A stretch of DNA of 10,725 bases from an uncultured Clostridia bacterium. Lineage in GTDB: Bacteria > Bacillota_A > Clostridia > Christensenellales > Aristaeellaceae. The first letter of the stretch is position 1. Every line of letters begins with the position of its first letter. The notes under the pieces were generated by a model, which did no database searches, had not been told where the DNA came from, and saw only the letters and a program-made list of their open reading frames with translations. Both the position numbers and the translations under genes were made by a program. The stretch is from positions 1 through 10,725 of the forward strand of contig CAMOGC010000037.1 in assembly GCA_946613955.1 (NCBI GenBank), read 5' to 3'. Shown one piece after another: positions 6,168-10,725 of the stretch.

Positions 6168-7373
6168 ATGAGAGAATTATATGATTTTGAAACCAGGCCG
6201 GAGCGCCGCGGATGGGACGCCCTGGCCATCGACGCCCTGGGAAGCGAAGGCGTTCCGGGCCTGCCGATGGAGGGCTTTTCGGCCATCCCGATGTGGGTGG
6301 CGGACATGAATTTTGTCTCTTTTCCCGGAATTCAGGATAAAATCAGCGCCAGGGTCGCGCATCCTTCCTTTGGATATTTTGAGCCAAGGGAAGAATACTA
6401 TCAGGCCATCATTCGGTGGCAGGAGAAACGCAACGGGGTTCAGAATCTGACACCGGAGGAGATCGGATACGAAAACGGTGTGCTGGGCGGCGTGATCAGC
6501 GCGCTGGGCGTGCTTTGCTCCCGGGGGGACGCCGTTTTGCTGCACAGCCCAACCTATATCGGCTTTACCCACGCGCTGACCGACAACGGATACCGGATCA
6601 TCCACAGCCCCCTGAAGCCGGACGGGCAGCGGATCTGGCGAATGGACTTCGACGACATGGAGGAGAAGATCCGGAAGGAACGGATACACGCGATGGTTTT
6701 CTGTTCTCCCCACAATCCCTGCGGCCGCGTATGGGAAAGGGAGGAGCTGGAGCGGCTTTCCGCCCTGTGCGAGAAATACGAGGTGACGGTTATTTCGGAC
6801 GAAATCTGGTCCGATCTGGTGCTTCCGGGGTTCCGGCATATTCCCACCCAGTCTGCCACGGCCTACCTACGGGAAAATACCGTCGCGTTCTACGCGCCAT
6901 CCAAAACCTTCAATCTGGCCGGGCTGGTGGGCAGCTATCACATCATTTATAACCGGCGGCTGCGGGACCGGGTTCGGAAGGAAAGCAGCCTGTGCCACTA
7001 CAATAACATGAACGTCCTTTCCATGTACGGCCTGATCGGCGCGTATACGGAGGAAGGCGCCGCGTGGACGGATCAGCTGCTCCGGGTCATCGACGGCAAC
7101 GTATCCATGGCGGAGGAAAGAATACGGCACCTGGACGGCGTAGATCTGATTCGGCCGCAGGGCACCTATATGCTTTTCCCGGACTGCGGGGAATGGTGCC
7201 GGAAAAGGGACAAAAGCATGGACGAGCTGGAGCGGGCCTGCTGGGACGTGGGGGTCGCGCTGCAGGACGGGAGGATGTTTTTCGGCGAACACAACCTGAG
7301 AATCAATCTGGCCATCCCGGCACAATATGTGAAGGAGGCCTTTGACCGGCTGGAGCAATACGTTTTTGCCTGA
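6168..7373 (+). CDS. MalY/PatB-family PLP-dependent cystathionine beta-lyase (C-S lyase)
   Basis: The 401-residue protein is a fold-type I aminotransferase-like enzyme of the MalY/PatB family, which cleaves the C-S bond of cystathionine and other cysteine S-conjugates to a thiol, pyruvate and ammonia. Visible motifs are DFETRPERRGWDAL at the N-terminus, PMWVADMNF (41-49), the tyrosine in SPTYIGF (128-133), SPHNPCGRVW (180-189, with N183), D211 in ISDEIWSDL contacting the PLP ring nitrogen, the Schiff-base lysine K246 in PSKTFNLAGL, and the carboxylate-binding Arg in LRIN (R378). Length matches the family (about 385-400). ATG 6168 follows AGGAGAAAGGG (6153-6163); an in-frame ATG at 6150 would add six residues but has a poorer site. 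MalY can also act as a regulator in E. coli, but nothing here shows that. It may be co-transcribed with the preceding gene. Confidence 0.9.
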   Translation: MRELYDFETRPERRGWDALAIDALGSEGVPGLPMEGFSAIPMWVADMNFVSFPGIQDKISARVAHPSFGYFEPREEYYQAIIRWQEKRNGVQNLTPEEIGYENGVLGGVISALGVLCSRGDAVLLHSPTYIGFTHALTDNGYRIIHSPLKPDGQRIWRMDFDDMEEKIRKERIHAMVFCSPHNPCGRVWEREELERLSALCEKYEVTVISDEIWSDLVLPGFRHIPTQSATAYLRENTVAFYAPSKTFNLAGLVGSYHIIYNRRLRDRVRKESSLCHYNNMNVLSMYGLIGAYTEEGAAWTDQLLRVIDGNVSMAEERIRHLDGVDLIRPQGTYMLFPDCGEWCRKRDKSMDELERACWDVGVALQDGRMFFGEHNLRINLAIPAQYVKEAFDRLEQYVFA

Positions 7374-7666
7374 CAGATCCGAACAGGGCAGGGGATCCGA
7401 CGGCCAACGCGGAGAAAAGCCGGAAGAAAGAGCTTTCCGATTCAGGATGATGACTGGGTGACGGAAACGCATCGGAAAACAGACGGCAGGAACCTGAAAA
7501 AGATCCGGGAAAAACGCTTTCGGGGAAGGAAAAGATCCCTCACGCGGCGAATAGTACCAGACAGCGATTCGCGAAAACGCGGAAAGAAACGAATGAACAT
7601 TATCCCTACTGGAAAGCAAGGTAGAATTGAATAGTCAAAGACGGTATGCCGCGGAAGGAGGAGCGC
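7374..7666. other. Purine-rich gap without a convincing gene
   Basis: These 293 bases are strongly enriched in A and G on the plus strand. In the reading frame of the upstream lyase no further stop occurs until TAG at 7632-7634, but the translation is a highly basic, low-complexity string with no early start codon or ribosome binding site, so it is not called as a gene. Small palindromes occur (GAAAG-AG-CTTTC near 7426-7437; CGCG-AAAA-CGCG near 7570-7581). A possible -10 box TAGAAT is at 7622-7627, 40 bases before the preA start, without a good -35. No clear terminator of the lyase gene is seen. Confidence 0.5.
7655..7663 (+). promoter_or_regulatory. Ribosome binding site for the PreA-like gene
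   Basis: AAGGAGGAG is a near-perfect Shine-Dalgarno sequence placed 3 bases (core AGGAGG 5 bases) before ATG 7667. It lies downstream of the alternative in-frame ATG at 7646 and so decides for 7667. Confidence 0.85.
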
Positions 7667-9199
7667 ATGATCCTTTCAGAAAGTCAGATCACCCGGGGAG
7701 AGATGATCCGGTGCGTTCTGTGCGACCGGCCCCCCTGCGACGAGGGATGCGGGAAGATAAAGCCGGCGCAGGCGCTGCGGAGCATATGGTTTGGGAATGA
7801 GGCGGGAGCGGCGTGGCGGCTTCCGAAGGAAAACCCCTGCCTGGGCTGCGGGGCGCCCTGCGAAAAAAGCTGCCTCCGGCCGGGGGAGGTTCCTATCCGG
7901 AAGCTGATCTGCCGGCTGTACGAGCAAAAAGAAGGGGAGGACGAACCCCGGCCGACGGATGAAAGCCGCCTGCGGAGCGAGATATGCGGGATACCGCTGG
8001 AAAACCCGTTTTTGCTTTCTTCCTCGGTTGTGGCGAGCACCTATGACATGTGCGCCCGGGCCTTCGAGGCGGGATGGGCCGGCATATGCTTCAAGACCAT
8101 ATGTTCCCTCGATATTCATGAGGCGTCCCCCCGCTTTTCCGCCATCACGGGAGATAATGGCAGCATCGTCGGCTTCAAGAACATCGAGCAGCTGTCCGAC
8201 CACAGCGTCATGGAAAACATGGCTATTTTCAGGAAACTGAAGGCCAACTATCCCTCCAAGTTTATCCTGGCTTCCATCATGGGGCAGAATGAGAGGGAAT
8301 GGGAGAAGCTGGCAAGGCTGTGTCAGGAAAACGGGGCCGACGCGGTGGAACTGAATTTTTCCTGCCCCAATATGGCGGAGGGCGGCCTTGGATCGGATAT
8401 CGGGCAGATCCCGGAGCTGGTCAAGCAGTTTACCGCCGCGGCGAGAAGAGGATGCACGATTCCCGTTCTGGCCAAGCTGACGCCCAACGTGGCGACGATG
8501 AGCCCGGCGGCGGAGGCGGCCAGGGAAGGGGGAGCGGACGGTATCGCGGCCATCAACACCATTAAGTCCGTGACCGGGGTGGATCCGCATACCTATGTAT
8601 CCAACCCCGCTGTTCACGGCTATTCCGCCGTCGGCGGATACAGCGGCAACGCCGTCAAGCCCATCGCCCTTCGGTTCATCTTTGAAATGGCGCAGAACCC
8701 TGCGCTGAAGGGAATGCATCTTTCCGGCATGGGCGGCGTGGAAACCTGGCGGGACGCGCTGGAATTCATTCTGCTCGGGGCCGGATCCATCCAGGTTACC
8801 ACCGCCGTCATGCAGTACGGTACCCGCATCATCGATGATTTGAAGGATGGGTTAAACCTTTATCTGACGGAGAAGGGTTTCGGCAGCGTCCGGGAAGCGG
8901 TAGGCCTTGGAGTGGACACCCTTTCAGGGACAACGGACGAGCTGGAAAGAGATACGATCGTTTTTCCTGTCTTCCATCGGGAACGATGCATTGGATGCGG
9001 AAGATGCGCCCTTTCCTGCCGGGACGGGGGACACCAGGCGATATCGATGAACGAAAAGCGCCAGCCCGTGCTGAACGGGAAACGCTGCGTGGGGTGCCAT
9101 CTGTGCATGCTGGTCTGTCCCCAGAAGGCCATCCACAGGTCGCCGAAACGCATCCGGAGGGAAAAGAAAGCGGACGATACGGACGGATGTGTTGAATAA
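7667..9199 (+). CDS. preA: PreA-type dihydropyrimidine dehydrogenase FMN/Fe-S subunit with added N-terminal Fe-S domain
   Basis: The 510-residue protein has three parts. Residues 1-85 carry eight cysteines in two groups, C16/C19/C24/C28 and C58/C61/C65/C69 (CLGCGAPCEKSC), resembling the Fer4_20 domain that normally begins PreT, GltD and eukaryotic dihydropyrimidine dehydrogenase. Residues about 104-430 are an FMN-binding dihydroorotate-dehydrogenase-like barrel very close to E. coli PreA: ENPFLLSSS, GWAGICFKTI, ASIMGQNEREWE, ELNFSCPNM, LAKLTPNV, DGIAAINTIKSV, GGYSGNAVKPIALRFI, SGMGGVETW and QVTTAVMQYG. Residues 441-484 hold two 4Fe-4S motifs, CIGCGRCALSC and CVGCHLCMLVCP. The expected reaction is reduction of uracil or thymine to the 5,6-dihydro base, or the reverse. 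E. coli PreA is about 410 residues and works with PreT; no PreT is encoded here. The loop LGSDIGQ lacks the Cys used by mammalian enzymes, as I recall also for E. coli PreA. Substrate remains inferred. Confidence 0.88.
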   Translation: MILSESQITRGEMIRCVLCDRPPCDEGCGKIKPAQALRSIWFGNEAGAAWRLPKENPCLGCGAPCEKSCLRPGEVPIRKLICRLYEQKEGEDEPRPTDESRLRSEICGIPLENPFLLSSSVVASTYDMCARAFEAGWAGICFKTICSLDIHEASPRFSAITGDNGSIVGFKNIEQLSDHSVMENMAIFRKLKANYPSKFILASIMGQNEREWEKLARLCQENGADAVELNFSCPNMAEGGLGSDIGQIPELVKQFTAAARRGCTIPVLAKLTPNVATMSPAAEAAREGGADGIAAINTIKSVTGVDPHTYVSNPAVHGYSAVGGYSGNAVKPIALRFIFEMAQNPALKGMHLSGMGGVETWRDALEFILLGAGSIQVTTAVMQYGTRIIDDLKDGLNLYLTEKGFGSVREAVGLGVDTLSGTTDELERDTIVFPVFHRERCIGCGRCALSCRDGGHQAISMNEKRQPVLNGKRCVGCHLCMLVCPQKAIHRSPKRIRREKKADDTDGCVE

Positions 9200-9271
9200 A
9201 CGCAGGCCCAAAGTGACGACAAGAATGGCTCCCGGTCCGGAAAAAGCCCCTCCAAACCTGTCAAAATCAAT

Positions 9272-9291
9272 CCGAAAAGGGAACATTTCGG
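9272..9291. repeat. Inverted repeat just upstream of the MATE promoter
   Basis: CCGAAA (9272-9277) and TTTCGG (9286-9291) are perfect 6-base arms around 8 bases, ending 3 bases before the -35 box of the transporter promoter. It may be a regulator site; the arms are short, so chance is possible. Confidence 0.3.
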
Positions 9292-9294
9292 GCA

Positions 9295-9324
9295 TTGTCA
9301 CCGGGCGGGAAACAGATGTAGAAT
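9295..9324 (+). promoter_or_regulatory. Sigma-70/SigA-type promoter for the MATE transporter gene
   Basis: TTGTCA (9295-9300, 5 of 6) and TAGAAT (9319-9324, 5 of 6) are separated by 18 bases. Transcription would start near 9331, leaving a leader of about 40 bases. The -10 box lies inside the left arm of the inverted repeat at 9320-9366. Confidence 0.65.
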
Positions 9325-9370
9325 GCCCTCTGATTCTTCGGAAAGAAGGGTCATGGAGGGCATTCTTTTT
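9320..9370 (+). terminator. Terminator-like inverted repeat overlapping the MATE promoter and ribosome binding site
   Basis: AGAATGCCCTC (9320-9330) and GAGGGCATTCT (9356-9366) are perfect 11-base arms, and the right arm runs into five T (9366-9370). The 25-base loop contains a nested 5-bp hairpin (TTCTT 9334-9338, AAGAA 9343-9347). For transcripts coming from the PreA-like gene it would act as an intrinsic terminator and would also bury GGAGGG (9355-9360), the MATE ribosome binding site. Transcripts from the local promoter would begin at about 9331, lack the left arm, and leave the site free. Confidence 0.6.
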
Positions 9371-10725
9371 ATGATGAGATCCCGGACGATGAACATGACG
9401 GAGGGCCGGCCCATGAAGCTGCTGGCCGCCTTCGCCATCCCCCTGCTGATCGGCAACCTGTTTCAGCAGGCCTACAACCTGGCCGATTCCATTATCGTCG
9501 GCCGGCTGCTCGGCGCGGACGCCCTGGCGGCCGTAGGAGCCACGGGTTCTGTGTCCTTTCTGTTCTTCTCCCTGTGCAACGGGATCAGCAGCGGCGGCGG
9601 CATCGTCACCTCTCAGTATTTCGGAGCCGGGGACGGAAACAAGGTTCGGAAGGCCATCGCCAATTCCGCCTATATTATGGGCATCGCATCGGTGGTCATG
9701 GCTGTTATTTCCTATTTCCTGACGCCGACCGTGCTTTCCTGGATGGGAACGCCGGCGGAAATCCGGGAGGACGCGGTCATCTATATGCAGATGACCTGCA
9801 TCGGCGTGCCGCTGATCGCGATTTATAACTACGCCTCCTCCATGCTGCGGGCCCTGGGGGATTCGCGTACGCCGCTGATTTTCCTGGTGCTTTCCTGCCT
9901 GCTGAACGTGGCGCTGGATATCTTCTGCGTTTCCACACTGCATCTGGGCGTTTTCGGCGCCGCCCTGGCCACGATGGTGTCCCAGCTGATTGCCGGCGTC
10001 GGATGCATTGTCTACGCGCTGAAGAAGAATGAGTATTTCTGCCTGAAGAAGAGCCACCTGCGCCCCGACAGGGAAATCATTACCGCCGCCGTCCGGCTGG
10101 GACTGCCGCTGGCGATGCAATGGTCCCTGATTGCCTTCTCCACCACGGCGCTGCAGGCCTTTGTCAACTCCTTTGGCACCACGGCCGTCGCCGCCTTTAC
10201 CGCCACCAACCGTATCGAGCAGCTGGTGCAGCAGCCCTTCGGTTCCCTGGGCATGGCCCTGTCCACCTTTGCCGGCCAGAACTGCGGCGCGGGGAAGCGG
10301 GAGCGGGTGTCCGTCGGATTGCGGGACGCGATCACCGTTACGGCGCTGTTTTCCCTGGCTATGCTGGGCGTCATGCAGGTTTTCGGACCCAACATTATTT
10401 CCTTCTTCGTTAACGAGCCGGACGTAATCGCCATGGGCGGTCAGGCTCTGAAGCTGACCAGCCTGTTCTATTTCTTCCTGGGGCTGATTTACACGGCGCG
10501 GGGCACACTCAACGGCATCGGGGACGCCTTCTTCTCCTTTATCAACGGCGCGGTTGAACTGACCGGCCGTATCCTGATCCCGCTGCTGATGACGGCGGTT
10601 CTGCCGGGCGTGGGCGTATGGAGCATCTGGTGGACGACGGGACTGACCTGGATGCTGACGGGGCTGACCTGCGTATTCCGGTTCCTTTCCTGGCGGAAGC
10701 GGAAGCCTGTGGCGATCCAGGAAAC
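9371..10725 (+). CDS. MATE-family multidrug/cation efflux transporter (3' end cut by window edge)
   Basis: The frame is open from ATG 9371 to the right edge, 451 codons with no stop; MATE proteins are usually 440-460 residues, so only the last few are missing. MATE pumps are inner-membrane, 12-helix antiporters using Na+ or H+ to expel cationic or aromatic compounds. Typical sequence includes FAIPLLIGNLFQQAYNLADS and IIVGRLLG in helix 1 (22-48), SQYFGAGDGNKVRKA (81-95), NYASSMLRALGDSRTPL (153-169), LNVALDIF (178-185), the second-half start RLGLPLAMQWSL (242-253), FAGQNCGAGKRERV (300-313) and TARGTLNGIGD (375-385). GGAGGG lies 10 bases before ATG 9371. ATG 9374 and an in-frame ATG at 9353 (MEGILF..., with only a weak GAAGGG 2 bases away) are alternatives. 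The C-terminal WRKRKP is a usual cytoplasmic end. Substrate is unknown. Confidence 0.93.
   Translation, partial: MMRSRTMNMTEGRPMKLLAAFAIPLLIGNLFQQAYNLADSIIVGRLLGADALAAVGATGSVSFLFFSLCNGISSGGGIVTSQYFGAGDGNKVRKAIANSAYIMGIASVVMAVISYFLTPTVLSWMGTPAEIREDAVIYMQMTCIGVPLIAIYNYASSMLRALGDSRTPLIFLVLSCLLNVALDIFCVSTLHLGVFGAALATMVSQLIAGVGCIVYALKKNEYFCLKKSHLRPDREIITAAVRLGLPLAMQWSLIAFSTTALQAFVNSFGTTAVAAFTATNRIEQLVQQPFGSLGMALSTFAGQNCGAGKRERVSVGLRDAITVTALFSLAMLGVMQVFGPNIISFFVNEPDVIAMGGQALKLTSLFYFFLGLIYTARGTLNGIGDAFFSFINGAVELTGRILIPLLMTAVLPGVGVWSIWWTTGLTWMLTGLTCVFRFLSWRKRKPVAIQE

Noticed and set aside
6867..7619. 250-codon minus-strand open frame reaching across the purine-rich gap
   Set aside because: Over half of it is antisense to the lyase, and the part in the gap reflects the lack of T on the plus strand and shows no conserved motif.
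7676..8719. 347-codon minus-strand open frame
   Set aside because: It is antisense to the PreA-like gene, whose motifs are unmistakable; the reverse translation resembles no protein family.
8924..10120. 398-codon minus-strand open frame over the PreA/MATE junction
   Set aside because: It overlaps two well-supported genes and the MATE promoter region; the translation is low-complexity (rich in Q, G, H and R).

Overview
The window reads as a GC-rich chromosomal segment of a Clostridia-type (Firmicutes) anaerobe, probably from a gut or rumen setting. This is inferred from strong AGGAGG-type ribosome binding sites, TTGACA/TATAAT promoters, a secreted papain-like protease with a lectin-like domain, a DUF5060/DUF4038-type glycoside hydrolase, a PatB-type C-S lyase and a NorM/DinF-like MATE pump. 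No taxonomic search was possible. I see no mobile element, CRISPR array, tRNA or rRNA.

Layout. (1) The C-terminal part of a TetR-family regulator, cut by the left edge. (2) cysK (cysteine synthase) behind a perfect TTGACA-N17-TATAAT promoter, with an inverted repeat (AGGGTA/TACCCT) in the leader that could be a regulatory site. (3) A convergent junction at 1447-1698 with two separate intrinsic terminators, one per strand. (4) On the minus strand, a large secreted C1A cysteine protease with a lectin-like domain and Ig-like/FN3-like C-terminal modules. (5) A 336-base divergent region with a 21-bp palindrome, a second hairpin and candidate promoters for both directions. (6) A cytoplasmic putative glycoside hydrolase, then a MalY/PatB-type cystathionine beta-lyase. 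(7) A purine-rich gap of about 290 bases. (8) A PreA-type dihydropyrimidine dehydrogenase subunit with an additional N-terminal iron-sulfur domain. (9) A MATE-family transporter cut by the right edge just before its C-terminus, with its own promoter overlapping a terminator-like inverted repeat that also covers its ribosome binding site.

How the genes relate. cysK makes cysteine and the PatB-like enzyme breaks C-S bonds of cystathionine or cysteine conjugates, so both concern sulfur amino acids, but they lie in separate transcription units. The protease and the glycoside hydrolase are divergent and could share regulation, one degrading protein outside the cell and the other carbohydrate inside it. 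The PreA-like protein would reduce uracil/thymine, or a related substrate; no partner PreT subunit is encoded here.

The items most worth a second look are the PreA architecture, the MATE leader structure, the palindrome between protease and glycosidase, and a DxDxDG loop placed just before the protease active site. I did not find a clear new multi-gene system.
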